NCBI RefSeq assembly: GCF_045062745.1 | Contig: NZ_JBJGED010000014.1 | Coordinates: forward strand, 62,001-126,000 | Reading direction: 5' to 3' | Length of the DNA: 64,000 nt | DNA from: Paenibacillus_AA sp045062745 | Lineage (GTDB): Bacteria; Bacillota; Bacilli; Paenibacillales; NBRC-103111 | Part shown: positions 1-9,583 of the stretch, in pieces | Layout: each line of letters starts with the position of its first letter | Numbering within the stretch: the first letter of the stretch is position 1 | Translations under genes and position numbers: made by a program | Notes under the pieces: model-generated | Told to the model about the DNA's origin: nothing | Seen by the model: only the letters and a program-made list of their open reading frames with translations | Database searches by the model: none

Positions 1-591
1 TTCAATACGCCGCCACAGGGCATCCGCTCCCTTGCCGTAGGTCACGCTCTCGCCGAGCAGCGCGGCAGCTTGCAGATCGAAGCGGTTCGCACAGTAGCAG
101 GCCATTCCGTCGATACATGGATTACCCTGGAATACATCAACGGCGATATAGTCTTCTCCCTTATCCACAATGACGCCGGCGCTGGAATAGGCCGGGTCCC
201 TGGAGAACTTCAGATTGCGAAGCGTAAGACCGGTGCACCTGTCGGCCCACAGGATCGAAGGCAAATGCTTTTCATTCTCTCCGTCATGGCAGCCGACCAG
301 CATCGTAGCGGGATTCCCTTCCTCGTCTGTCGCCCCTTCGATTGTTAACCCATCCATATCTTGCAGCCAGAGGTGACGCCGGCTCCAACCGGGATTTTCC
401 GTCGTGTCGTCTGTTACGCAGCTGCGGAGGAAGTACGTTCCCTGTTCAAGCAGCACCCTGGATTTCCCGGACGCAATTGCAGAATAGATGGCCGACCGGA
501 TGGCCGCGGCCTGATCGGCGGGATCGTCCGGCATGGCGCCGAAATCTCTCGCAAGCACGTCCCGGTGTGCGTCATAATCTATTCGGACCAT
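1..591 (-). CDS. Right-handed beta-helix protein, GH110-like, 5' part only (runs off the window)
   Basis: The reading frame is open from an ATG at 591 to the window edge and encodes 197 residues. AAAGAGGTG sits 7 nt before the ATG. The N-terminus (YDAHRDVLARDFGAMPDD, then a Q-AAIRSAI helix) is the usual opening of pectate-lyase-3-type beta-helix proteins. The later part, with LWLQDMDGLTIEG, GLTLRNLKFSRDP and a GVIVDKGEDYIAVDV strand pair, resembles the start of GH110 alpha-1,3-galactosidases. No signal peptide is visible, so it may act inside the cell. It lies 44 bp downstream of a sugar-binding lipoprotein gene on the same strand and probably shares its operon. The beta-helix fold is fairly sure. 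The GH110 assignment is a resemblance only, because the catalytic part is outside the window. Confidence 0.6.
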   Translation of the reverse strand, partial: MVRIDYDAHRDVLARDFGAMPDDPADQAAAIRSAIYSAIASGKSRVLLEQGTYFLRSCVTDDTTENPGWSRRHLWLQDMDGLTIEGATDEEGNPATMLVGCHDGENEKHLPSILWADRCTGLTLRNLKFSRDPAYSSAGVIVDKGEDYIAVDVFQGNPCIDGMACYCANRFDLQAAALLGESVTYGKGADALWRRIE

Positions 592-634
592 GCATCGGCA
601 CCTCTTTTCTAGTTGGTCATGTTGCCTGGCAAGC

Positions 635-2152
635 TCACTTCAGCGAGAGCTGCTCCTCCAGTTGTTTCCTGGCCGCTTCCATGTACAATCCATAGTTGTA
701 CTTCGTATCAAGTGTCTTGAGAAAATCGTCATACTCGGCCAATGGACGTCTCCCGTAAATGAATTTGAACATTTCCTCCAAAATGTACCGGTTGGCGTCG
801 ACGGCCCGGAAGCCTTCCGGGAGTTGAATGAAGGAATCGTACACTTTGATCCGCGGCTGCTCGATCGCAAAGCTGAAAAACGGCTCGGCTGCCGGAAATT
901 TGGTTGCCAGATACGTCATTTCATCGCGGCCCAGCAGCTGGTAGACGTGTGAGTAGATGACGTCGTCTATCTTGTCCGTCGGCCGGATTTCTCCGCCGTC
1001 CAGCGTATAATGGACGTTTCTCAAGCCGTACTGTACCAGGCGCGAGCCTTCGGGAGATGACAGGTAATTCAACAGCCGGATGATTTTTTCCAGCTTAAGC
1101 GGTTCATTCTGCAGGGTTACCGGCATCACTAGAATGTTCGAAGCGCCAAAATCGTCGTAGCCGTTAAAGGCACCTCCCGGTCCCTCTGGAACTTCAATCT
1201 GGATCCATTTCGCTTTCGGGTTGATTGCGGCGATCTGTGCGGCGGCGTCAGTGTTGACCACCAGCGGCCAATTGATATTAAGGAGGCCTACCTGTCCCTG
1301 ATAAGCTTTATCCTTCTGCTGTCCCTTCGTGTTGGCCAGGAAGTCGGGGTCGACGACTCCCTCCTTCACCATCTCGTTCATATAGGCCAGCGCTTCTCTG
1401 AATTGAGGATCGTAGACGGAATTCGTCAGCTTGCCGTTTTTGATATAAAATTTACCGGGATACGTAGTACCGAAGGCTCCGAATATAGGATCGAGGGCGT
1501 TAAAGTTCGGGTTGCCCGTAAATCCGAAGGTGTCGTTTTTCCCGTTTCCGTCCGGATCCTTATCGGTAAAGGCTTTCATCACAAGCATTAGTTCACCAAG
1601 AGTAGCCGGCGCTTTCATTCCGATACGCTCCAGCCAATCCTGGCGTGCCCATAATGTAAATTGGGGAGCCGGTGAAGCCTTCGTGACGCCGAACACCTTG
1701 CCTTTGACCGTCGCGGCCGCCATCGCTTCCGTACCGACGAATTGGACCGCGGGTTGGAGCTTATCCATATAGGGAGTAAGATCCAACAGGCTGCCCTGCT
1801 GGGCCAGCTTGATCATGTCCCTTCGGTCCACATAGAACAGATCCGGCGGGCTGTTGCCGGCTATCCGCAGGTTCCATTGGTTTTTATAATCCTCATCGCC
1901 GACATTCGTGGTGATTTTCAAATCGATGCCCAGCGTCTTGTCCAATTCCCGCTTGATCACATCATGAGACGAGTCGGACGGCAGGTTGTTCTGGGCTGAA
2001 ACCATCGCTTCAATTCTCACCCTGGCGCCGGCATCCGTGCTGTTCTCAGACTGATCCGGACTAGCGGACTGCGATTTGCAGCCCGCGAGGAGCCCGGTTA
2101 TGAAGACAATCATGATTACTGTGGGAATGGGATGCAGTCGTCGTTTGGCCAT
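635..2152 (-). CDS. ABC transporter sugar-binding lipoprotein (family 1, LplA-like)
   Basis: This 505-residue protein would capture an oligosaccharide at the outer face of the membrane. A lipoprotein signal ends at LLAGC (Cys25). The DPDGNGKNDTFGF segment is the calcium-loop-like motif of LplA-type binding proteins, and the C-terminal part matches that family. The ATG at 2152 is preferred over an in-frame TTG at 2176 because GAAGAGGGAA precedes it. No permease gene is nearby; it could lie beyond the left edge, since the operon appears to continue into the GH110-like gene. Upstream there are two CTTTCAA boxes exactly 20 bp apart, a candidate site for the AraC-type response regulator of this module. 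Confidence 0.9.
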   Translation of the reverse strand: MAKRRLHPIPTVIMIVFITGLLAGCKSQSASPDQSENSTDAGARVRIEAMVSAQNNLPSDSSHDVIKRELDKTLGIDLKITTNVGDEDYKNQWNLRIAGNSPPDLFYVDRRDMIKLAQQGSLLDLTPYMDKLQPAVQFVGTEAMAAATVKGKVFGVTKASPAPQFTLWARQDWLERIGMKAPATLGELMLVMKAFTDKDPDGNGKNDTFGFTGNPNFNALDPIFGAFGTTYPGKFYIKNGKLTNSVYDPQFREALAYMNEMVKEGVVDPDFLANTKGQQKDKAYQGQVGLLNINWPLVVNTDAAAQIAAINPKAKWIQIEVPEGPGGAFNGYDDFGASNILVMPVTLQNEPLKLEKIIRLLNYLSSPEGSRLVQYGLRNVHYTLDGGEIRPTDKIDDVIYSHVYQLLGRDEMTYLATKFPAAEPFFSFAIEQPRIKVYDSFIQLPEGFRAVDANRYILEEMFKFIYGRRPLAEYDDFLKTLDTKYNYGLYMEAARKQLEEQLSLK

Positions 2153-2218
2153 GTTCGTTTCCCTCTTCCTCTTCAACCGCTTTTAAGTGTAGTGTACACC
2201 CTCGATGGCAGCCACAAC

Positions 2219-2245
2219 CTTTCAACTTTTCTTAAAAACTTTCAA
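2219..2245 (-). promoter_or_regulatory. Paired CTTTCAA boxes upstream of the module A binding-protein gene
   Basis: CTTTCAA occurs at 2219-2225 and again at 2239-2245, a period of exactly 20 bp (two helical turns). The minus-strand gene starts 67 bp further on. TTCAA boxes with 20 and 18 bp spacing recur in the intergenic region between the GH16 gene and the sensor kinase. AraC-type activators commonly bind such direct repeats. Assignment to the response regulator at 7946 is inference. Confidence 0.4.
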
Positions 2246-2309
2246 AATTTCAGATTGTTGAGTAAGTACGACCAGTATTTGCAACGCGATCCGGAAGGTC
2301 GCATCCTCT

Positions 2310-5300
2310 TTAACCCGGTCGCTTCGACGGTTTCACTGGATCCGCTGGAACTGCCGGGGTCGCCCGGTTTGACGGATCTGCCGGATTAGCCGGGACAGCG
2401 GGAATTGCCGGGGTTGCCGGATCGGCCGGCTGCCCTAACGTTCGAACGAAAGAAGGAGCCGACACGGCCGATTCTCCCGCTGCGTTGTATGCCGATGCTG
2501 TGTAATAATAATCAGCCGAATGAGCGACGGTAGTATCGGTGTACTGCTGCTCAGCTCCTGTATAAATCAGGCTGTACGGCCCTTCCTCAGCGGAAGCCCG
2601 GTATAGCTTGTAGCCATCGGCGCCATTCGAAGCCGTCCAATTCAGGCTTACACTTCGTCCGGTCAATTTGCCGGCACTGGGTCCGGCCGGCGTTTCCGGC
2701 GCCAGCGTGATTGGAACGAACATCACCGTATCCGTCCGAGTAAAAGCAGGATCCATGGCCGTTAAGATCACCTTGGCCTCAGCCCCGTCGTTAAAACGGA
2801 AGGTTCCTAGGGAAATCCACTGCTGGCCTCCCAGCTTCTGATCTACGGATACGTCCGTTGTCCCGTCCGCATGCAGTACCGTATACTTCGCTTGAGTCGA
2901 GTTGTTCGTATAAGAAGGATTCCAGATCTTAACCTCATAAGTCCCTGTATGAGCGATATTCGCCTTCCACTCGGCACGGTCTCCCGGCGTGCGGGTAAAT
3001 CTGGTGTCGTTATCGTCATAACCGAAGGCGTCCCCGGTGGAAGTCCAAGTACCGGTTTCCGAATAGCCGGCGTCCCCATTATCGATCAATATGGCACCGT
3101 CCGGTGCGTTCAATCCGTAATCATTCGTATAGAATCTGAAGTAATCGTACGTCACTTCGCCGGGAAGCCCCGAATCGTCAACCGGCAACTGGTAGACAAG
3201 GGAGGTCAGCCATAGATGCTGGCCCCGTCCTTGCGTACCCGCTCCATGAGGACCTGTGTAGAACTCTTCCCGGAACAATTTGCCGTCGATGTAATATTTG
3301 AGTTTGGTCGGGGTCCATTCGAAGCCGTAAGTATGGTAACCGTCGGACGAATCGACATTCGTATACGTGAGATACGGCACCGGAACCGTGTGGCTGTCTC
3401 CGGGCCACCATAGATGGGCGGCCGTCTTGATTTCATTCGGGGCCCCGGTCTCAATCTCGAAGCCGTCGATTTCGTTGACCTGATAGTCGGTAGACGGAGA
3501 ATAAATCCGATCGCCGTCGAGCACCTGGACCTTCGGGTTCATGCCTGCGACCCAGAACGAGCTGTGGAAGCCGGCCTTGTTATGCTGCTTGAAGCGGGTT
3601 TCGTAATAGCCGTATCCGAGCAGCTGCTTCGTTATGACGCCTCCGCCCGAATAACCTTTGCTGCTTCCGGCCGGTTCCTTCTTCAAAGCGATCCGCAGAT
3701 ATCCATCCGAAACGGAGACGTTGTCTTTCTTGTTGTCCGAATACGTATTGCCGCCGGTTCTGTAGAACCAGGAATCTTCATTCAGGGTGGTTCCGTCGAA
3801 TTCATCCGCGAATGCAAGGGTGTATCCGGAGCCGGGAACCGAAGGGACCAGCTCGATATGCAAACGGTATTCCATCGACCGGCTCCCGTCCTTAGACGTA
3901 ACCTGGATCGTTACGGTCCGCGGTTTTCCGTACAAGCTTTCTTTTTCCACCACAAGGGTGTCCCGGGTTACACCGTCGATCGTGAGCGTTTGCCCTTCTG
4001 CCGCCTTAACCGGCGAAACGGTGATGTCACGGTCCGTGACGACCGTATAATCCGTTTTATAGGGATCGAAAGCCACGGTTCCGCCTGACAGCGAAATTCC
4101 CGAAAGCCGTTCGTACTCATCGCCTTTGACGTCGGAAGGTACATCAGGGCCGTAAATCTCCATCGCATATAAGCCGATATACACCGATTCCCTAGCTTTA
4201 TCCGCATAAAACCGGACATACCGGGCCGTAACCTCCGGAAAACGAACAATCTCGATCGAGGAAGGCGCAGATTCTTTCAAGTAGGCGTCCTGCCAAGTGT
4301 TGCCGTCGTCCGAGTATTGAATTTTGAAGTTTCGCATATCCGCATAATTGTAAAAAGCCACAATCGCCCGATCAAAAGTCGTTCTGCGGAGCAAATCCAC
4401 CTCGAGCCAAATATACGGAGTGCCATCCGCGAGCACAGTTCTCCAAACCGTGGATCCGTCTCCGTCCACCGCATTTTTACCCGGAGTCAAATAATATTCT
4501 CCCGATACTCGGGAAGGCTTGCCTTGCGCATGGTCGCCCTGGCCGACTGTAAGGTTGTAAGTTTGGGTGTAAGCACGGTCTTCCGCTTGAATCTCGATCC
4601 GAAATGTCTGTACGCCGAAGGCCACAGGCAATGTTGCTGTGTAGGTGGTACTATTCACAGACGCCCCGTTGATCGAAACCGCTGCGTTCGGGTCATTCGG
4701 TATGGTGGTAAGGGTGATGCTGTTCACCCCAACCGCCACATTATAGGCGTAATCCGTAACGCCTGGTTCGAAGCCCGGCGAATTGTTCTCGCCCGATGCA
4801 ACGTTGTAGCCTCTTGTCGGCTGCCTGCCGTTGATGAGTAAACTCCTTAATTTGGCGTCGGCCTTTTGCCGGATGACAGTCAAAGTGTAGGTCTTCGTAT
4901 ACGCCGGGTCTTGAGCGATTACATCGATCCGGATCGAATTGCTTCCCTCCTCCAATGGCACCGTAGTCGGCGGATCGTTCGGTCCGATTGGGCTGCCGTT
5001 TACTCGGACGGTCGCTTCGGCAAACGATGCGATCGGCTTTATGCCCAGAGTCGCGCGGTCATGATTGACCGTATACGTGTATTCGGTGACACCGCGGTCG
5101 AATCCCGGCAGGTCGGCCCCGTTCAGCTGCAGGCTGCTCAGGTCCGCATCTCTGCTGCTGCCGGAAGAACGTTTCACATGAAGCGAGTATTGTTTCTTGA
5201 AGTTTATGTTTTCAGCCGTCACCTCGATAGGAATCCAATTGTCTCCCACGGCCAGGGCTAGAGGAGCGCTGGATTCCCCGCGGGCGACAACGTTTCCCGC

Positions 5301-6020
5301 CACCGTGACCGTCGCTTTCGGATCCGCAGTGAGCGGTACGATCGTGATGGAGCTCGTCTCATGGCTCACATTATAGGTAAAGTCCGTTACCGAAGGCTGA
5401 TAGATCGAGAAGCTTCCAATCTTCAGATCGCTCAGCGTAGTATGCCGGGACCCAAGTCTCTCAAATTTGACGGAATCCGTATTGAAATACCCGGTCGGTC
5501 CGTTCGGATCCCTCGATAGCTTCACATACTCGTCGCCTGAACCTTGAAAATCGAAGGTGCCGACCTCCACCCATCCCCCGGCGGGGTCCAAATTCGGAAA
5601 AACCGCCGTCGTAGAAACGCCGTTTCGGAATACGTCCACCTTGAGATTCGCATGGAATGAGGTTCTCTTGACGATCCATACGGAGACGCGATAGGTTCCG
5701 ATCTCGAAGCCTTGTCCGCTAAGAGACGGCGTGTATCGGGCGTAGGCCGTGTTGCTGTTGGCATTCTGAGAGCCCTTGGCGTAAGCGAGGCTGCTGTATG
5801 CTCCGCCCCCGGCCATCCCCGAGCTCGAATAACCGCTTGTTGTCGTAGGCAGTCCGCCGGATACATTGGGAGCTCCGTTGTTATCGTTGTCGATGATAAT
5901 CGTCGACAATGCCGGCTCCACCTCCACTGCCGACGCTGTGTGTACTCCGCCCAACAGTTGCACCGCGAAGAGAAGGAACGCAAGACAGCCGCAAGAAGCC
6001 TTCATGAATCTCTGAAACAT
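2310..6020 (-). CDS. Secreted multidomain GH16 glycoside hydrolase
   Basis: The 1236-residue protein has a signal peptide ending near residue 31. After it come a golvesin-C-like beta domain (about 35-185), three cadherin-like beta-sandwich repeats (195-490), an F5/8 type C carbohydrate-binding domain (498-620), a further cadherin-like unit, and a GH16 catalytic domain (about 725-960). The GH16 motif ExDxxE is intact as EIDGFE near residue 850, giving nucleophile and acid/base glutamates. A second golvesin-like domain, an FN3 domain and a Pro/Ala-rich tail follow. GH16 enzymes cleave beta-1,3/1,4-glucans or galactans; the exact target is unclear. The ATG at 6020 is chosen because GGGGGA lies 6-7 nt before it, whereas it nearly touches the ATG at 6026. 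There is no sortase or SLH anchor, so the enzyme is probably released or held by its binding domains. It lies upstream of the binding-protein gene on the same strand. Confidence 0.9.
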   Translation of the reverse strand: MFQRFMKASCGCLAFLLFAVQLLGGVHTASAVEVEPALSTIIIDNDNNGAPNVSGGLPTTTSGYSSSGMAGGGAYSSLAYAKGSQNANSNTAYARYTPSLSGQGFEIGTYRVSVWIVKRTSFHANLKVDVFRNGVSTTAVFPNLDPAGGWVEVGTFDFQGSGDEYVKLSRDPNGPTGYFNTDSVKFERLGSRHTTLSDLKIGSFSIYQPSVTDFTYNVSHETSSITIVPLTADPKATVTVAGNVVARGESSAPLALAVGDNWIPIEVTAENINFKKQYSLHVKRSSGSSRDADLSSLQLNGADLPGFDRGVTEYTYTVNHDRATLGIKPIASFAEATVRVNGSPIGPNDPPTTVPLEEGSNSIRIDVIAQDPAYTKTYTLTVIRQKADAKLRSLLINGRQPTRGYNVASGENNSPGFEPGVTDYAYNVAVGVNSITLTTIPNDPNAAVSINGASVNSTTYTATLPVAFGVQTFRIEIQAEDRAYTQTYNLTVGQGDHAQGKPSRVSGEYYLTPGKNAVDGDGSTVWRTVLADGTPYIWLEVDLLRRTTFDRAIVAFYNYADMRNFKIQYSDDGNTWQDAYLKESAPSSIEIVRFPEVTARYVRFYADKARESVYIGLYAMEIYGPDVPSDVKGDEYERLSGISLSGGTVAFDPYKTDYTVVTDRDITVSPVKAAEGQTLTIDGVTRDTLVVEKESLYGKPRTVTIQVTSKDGSRSMEYRLHIELVPSVPGSGYTLAFADEFDGTTLNEDSWFYRTGGNTYSDNKKDNVSVSDGYLRIALKKEPAGSSKGYSGGGVITKQLLGYGYYETRFKQHNKAGFHSSFWVAGMNPKVQVLDGDRIYSPSTDYQVNEIDGFEIETGAPNEIKTAAHLWWPGDSHTVPVPYLTYTNVDSSDGYHTYGFEWTPTKLKYYIDGKLFREEFYTGPHGAGTQGRGQHLWLTSLVYQLPVDDSGLPGEVTYDYFRFYTNDYGLNAPDGAILIDNGDAGYSETGTWTSTGDAFGYDDNDTRFTRTPGDRAEWKANIAHTGTYEVKIWNPSYTNNSTQAKYTVLHADGTTDVSVDQKLGGQQWISLGTFRFNDGAEAKVILTAMDPAFTRTDTVMFVPITLAPETPAGPSAGKLTGRSVSLNWTASNGADGYKLYRASAEEGPYSLIYTGAEQQYTDTTVAHSADYYYTASAYNAAGESAVSAPSFVRTLGQPADPATPAIPAVPANPADPSNRATPAVPADPVKPSKRPG

Positions 6021-6110
6021 GATCATTCCCCCAGCATGGAATATAGGATGGAATAAAAACACGCAGTTCATCTCAGATTCATTATCGCTTGTTCCGATTT
6101 TCCGTCTCCA

Positions 6111-6153
6111 TTCAATATTTATAAAAAACCTTCAATAATTCGTGAAGTTTCAA
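6111..6153. promoter_or_regulatory. Three TTCAA boxes between the GH16 and sensor-kinase genes
   Basis: TTCAA occurs at 6111, 6131 and 6149, spaced 20 and 18 bp, in the divergent intergenic region. The spacing resembles the paired boxes before the binding-protein gene at 2152. A TATACT hexamer at 6182-6187 could be the -10 of the kinase gene; its -35 is not clear. The boxes would suit activation of the GH16 gene by the adjacent regulator, which is inference. Confidence 0.35.
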
Positions 6154-6210
6154 AATTCGACTCCATCCGACTCGAAGTCGTTATACTATTAGAAAGTAGG
6201 AGGGTCACCT

Positions 6211-7971
6211 ATGAAACGCCGAATTGCAGTCAAAGTGTTTATCATCTCCTTCTTGATGGTGGAAACAATCATCGTTCTGTTGGGCTACCGATATTACCGG
6301 TATTCTTCCGACTCTTTACTGGATGCCCAATACGAGTACGCCGCCCAGATCACGAATAAATCCAACGATTATCTCAAGGTCACGCTGGAGCATGTACGCA
6401 ACCTGCTCATCACGGTCGGTGCCGACAATCGGTTCCAGGGGGGCTCCAGCGAGGAAATCGTGCGATGGTTCAATGAAAGCTTGCTCCCGTATTTGCCGAA
6501 TGTTTACAATATCCATCTGCTGGAGCAGGGACGCGTGACCGCCAGCACCTCTTATGTGCAGTGGGCGCTTCTCGACGATCCGTTTCTTGTCAAGGAGCTG
6601 GATAAAATAAAGCTGTACGGTACCGTTTATTGGATCGGACCCTATTTCTCGCTTTCTTCCAACTATACGGTGACGGCGGTAATGAAGCTGCCTTCCGCAG
6701 GGGGGGATAAGGTGATCCTGCTCGATCTATATCTGGCGAGGCTCTACGATTCGATGCTGCCGCAGCCGCCGAACCGAATCAGCGGCGAATTCATCCTGCT
6801 GGACAGCTCGCGCCAACCTGTGTTCGGCAGGCTGCCTTATGCGGAATATAACGTATTCGATAAATCTTACCACCTCTACGGGATAGAACCCGAATGGTTC
6901 AAGGGAAGCTGGAGACAAACCGAACGAACGACCTCCTCGGGACAAAGTCTGGTGCTGACGAGAGCTACCAACCCGATCATCGGATGGGACGTGGTGTGGA
7001 TTCTGGATAAAGCGGTTCTGCTCCGGCCGCTGCAGGATACGGTATCTTTTACATGGGCGCTCGGCCTCTTATCCCTCTTCCTGTCGCTCGGCATGGCGTA
7101 TACGATATCCCTGATGATCAGCCGGCCTGTCCGCGTCATCGCCAAATCCATGAATGCCGTCAGCTCGGGGCAGTTGAATACGACGATCCGAATGAACCGG
7201 AAGGATGAGCTAGGACTTTTGGCTACTCATTTCAATCGGATGACAGTGCGGATTCGCGAGCTGATCGCCGATCTGAAGGCAACGGAAAAGCAGAAGCAGC
7301 TATCGGACTTTCAAGCACTGCAGGCGCAGATCAAACCTCATTTTCTGTTCAATACATTGAATACGATCAGCATGGCCGCGCGAACCGGCGAATACATCAA
7401 GGTCGATCAGCTGATCTCGGCACTCACCATGCAATTGGACTATACCCTGACATCCAGTCCTGAGCCTGTGACGCTGCGCGAGGAAATAAGCGCCCTGGAA
7501 AGCTACATTTATCTCATGAAGATCCGGTATCCGGATAAATTTACATTCCATATGGATCTGGACCCGCTTACGCTCGAGAGATTTCTCCCGAAGTTCGTGT
7601 TGCAGCCTCTGGTGGAAAACAGTATTTTTCATGGGCTCGCTTCCGCTGAGAAAGACGGTGTCCTGTTTATCGGAACAACCAGCGGACCGGACGGCTGGGA
7701 CATTATGATCGAAGACAACGGCAGGGGCATGACAGTGGAGGTTAGAGCCGAGCTTGAACGGTTGCTGAGCTTGCCGGCGTCCCTGGACGACAGCCTGACG
7801 GAGAATAAACCTTTTGGTCACGGAATCGGATTCGTCAACGTCCACCGCAGGCTGCAGATGATGTTCGGCGATCATTTTCGACTGACGATCGAAAGCGCAC
7901 CCGATGAGGGGACAAAACTTTTGATCCATTTGGGGGTGGAAGAGCATGAAGCGAATCCTGATCGTGGATGA
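6211..7971 (+). CDS. YesM-type sensor histidine kinase
   Basis: This 586-residue membrane kinase has a first membrane helix at about 8-30, an extracytoplasmic sensor region of about 250 residues, a second helix near 290-310, and a HAMP domain. A His_kinase (PF06580) segment follows with QAQIKPHFLFNTLNTIS near residue 375, where His is the phospho-acceptor. The HATPase domain has LQPLVENSIFHG near 465 and DNGRGM near 500. AGGAGG precedes the ATG. It overlaps the response regulator gene by 26 bp, so the two are translated together. In this family the ligand is a carbohydrate or a binding protein loaded with one. The neighbouring GH16 and binding-protein genes are the likely targets. Confidence 0.95.
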   Translation: MKRRIAVKVFIISFLMVETIIVLLGYRYYRYSSDSLLDAQYEYAAQITNKSNDYLKVTLEHVRNLLITVGADNRFQGGSSEEIVRWFNESLLPYLPNVYNIHLLEQGRVTASTSYVQWALLDDPFLVKELDKIKLYGTVYWIGPYFSLSSNYTVTAVMKLPSAGGDKVILLDLYLARLYDSMLPQPPNRISGEFILLDSSRQPVFGRLPYAEYNVFDKSYHLYGIEPEWFKGSWRQTERTTSSGQSLVLTRATNPIIGWDVVWILDKAVLLRPLQDTVSFTWALGLLSLFLSLGMAYTISLMISRPVRVIAKSMNAVSSGQLNTTIRMNRKDELGLLATHFNRMTVRIRELIADLKATEKQKQLSDFQALQAQIKPHFLFNTLNTISMAARTGEYIKVDQLISALTMQLDYTLTSSPEPVTLREEISALESYIYLMKIRYPDKFTFHMDLDPLTLERFLPKFVLQPLVENSIFHGLASAEKDGVLFIGTTSGPDGWDIMIEDNGRGMTVEVRAELERLLSLPASLDDSLTENKPFGHGIGFVNVHRRLQMMFGDHFRLTIESAPDEGTKLLIHLGVEEHEANPDRG

Positions 7972-9559
7972 CGAAGCGATGACCAGACAGCATATCCGCA
8001 CCCAGTTTCCATGGCAGGAATGGGGGTATGTCATTGCCGGCGAAGCGGAGAACGGCGTACAAGCCTTGGAACGCTGCAGGAAGCTGAAGCCGGACATCCT
8101 GCTCCTCGATATTACGATGCCGTTGATGGGGGGATTGGAACTGCTTGAGCGGCTGAAGGTGGAGTTCCCTCTTATTCGATGCATCATCCTGACGGCCCAT
8201 CGAGACTTTTCTTATGCACAGGAGGCGATCCGTAAAGGCGCAGACGGCTACATCTTGAAAGCCCCTATCGATGCCGGAGAGATGAGGTCGGCGCTGCAGC
8301 GGGCCAGCGATGAATTCGATAAAACGAGCCGCCTGAAGATCAGCGAACAAAGCCATAAAGTATTGGTTCATAATTACCAGTATCCGCTGCGGCAAAAGTT
8401 TTTCGAGGATATCCAGTCCTCCCTGCTCGCCAAAAATGAGGAAATCATCGCTCTGGGAGAAAAGCTTGGTATCGACCTTGGCCGGCCATCCTATATACTT
8501 CTCGATTGCTGCGTGGACGAACTCCCCAAGCTCGAACACCGTTACCCGGTCAAGGACCGGTCGCTGATCGAGTTCAGCCTGCTGGAGATCGTGCGCGAGT
8601 GCGTTCAGATGGATTTTCCCGGAAGTTTCGAGCTGTTCCCCGTCACATTCGGGCGTTTCGTCCTTCTGCTGACGGGTCAACGGACTGCGAACGCTCCCTT
8701 GCTGAAAGAGAACATCACCCTGCTGCTCCGTAAATTATCGAAACCGCTTGGACAATACTTGAAAATCCGGCTTACGGTTACAGGGAGCCGACCCTTCACG
8801 ACCATCTCCTTGCTTAATCAGGTGTACAGGGATACCTTGAAATACCGGAACCGCCACTTTTACTCGGATCGTTCAGAGCCTCTGTTCGTCGACCAAGCCG
8901 TTCCGTTCCGCCCGATTCCATCGGCCGTCCTGAAAAAGCTGGAGGATCGCGTGGAAGAGATCGTCTGCTGCCAGGACGAACAACCTTACGGGGATTGGAC
9001 GGGACTCATCAAGAAGGAATTTCTGTTCTATAAACCCGAGCCTGCTTCGGCCTTGCAGTGGCTCGAAAATTTGCTGTGCCTGCTGACGGAAAATACGGCC
9101 GCCTTGGGCGTACAACCATTCGCGTCCGGCTCCCTTCAAGGGGAAACGTCCTTCAGCCGGGCACTGGAGGCCGTTGCTCGCCAGGTCAATGAACGGCGCA
9201 AGCGGCAATCCCATTCGCTTCAGCTGAGACACGAGCTATCCGCCGCCGTGCAATATATCAAGAACCATCTGAGCGACGATCTCAACGTGGAGATCATAGC
9301 CCATAAGGTGAAGCTGAGTCCGTCCTACCTGGGCCAACTGTTCAAGAAGGAAGTAGGTGTCTCTATCGTCGATTATATTCTGGAGCAGCGGATGGAGATG
9401 GCCAAGCATTATTTATTGACCGGGCAATACCGGAACTACGAGCTGGCTTCGAAAGTCGGATTCCGCAGTTACTCCTATTTCTGCACCCTGTTCAAAAAAT
9501 ATTACGGTGTGACACCCAACGAATACAAGCACGCCCATCAGCCTGTCGTCGAACCGTGA
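7946..9559 (+). CDS. YesN-type response regulator with AraC DNA-binding domain
   Basis: The 537-residue protein has an N-terminal receiver domain (acidic pair D8/D9, phospho-acceptor D55 in LLLDITMP, conserved Lys in YILKAPID). A middle region of about 280 residues is typical of YesN proteins. The C-terminal HTH_18 domain (about 435-530) has two helix-turn-helix units and ends with FKKYYGVTPNEYK. Its start overlaps the kinase gene. It should activate transport and hydrolase genes of module A when phosphorylated by the kinase. Confidence 0.95.
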   Translation: MKRILIVDDEAMTRQHIRTQFPWQEWGYVIAGEAENGVQALERCRKLKPDILLLDITMPLMGGLELLERLKVEFPLIRCIILTAHRDFSYAQEAIRKGADGYILKAPIDAGEMRSALQRASDEFDKTSRLKISEQSHKVLVHNYQYPLRQKFFEDIQSSLLAKNEEIIALGEKLGIDLGRPSYILLDCCVDELPKLEHRYPVKDRSLIEFSLLEIVRECVQMDFPGSFELFPVTFGRFVLLLTGQRTANAPLLKENITLLLRKLSKPLGQYLKIRLTVTGSRPFTTISLLNQVYRDTLKYRNRHFYSDRSEPLFVDQAVPFRPIPSAVLKKLEDRVEEIVCCQDEQPYGDWTGLIKKEFLFYKPEPASALQWLENLLCLLTENTAALGVQPFASGSLQGETSFSRALEAVARQVNERRKRQSHSLQLRHELSAAVQYIKNHLSDDLNVEIIAHKVKLSPSYLGQLFKKEVGVSIVDYILEQRMEMAKHYLLTGQYRNYELASKVGFRSYSYFCTLFKKYYGVTPNEYKHAHQPVVEP

Positions 9560-9583
9560 GCATCCCAAGGAAATTACCTGAAT

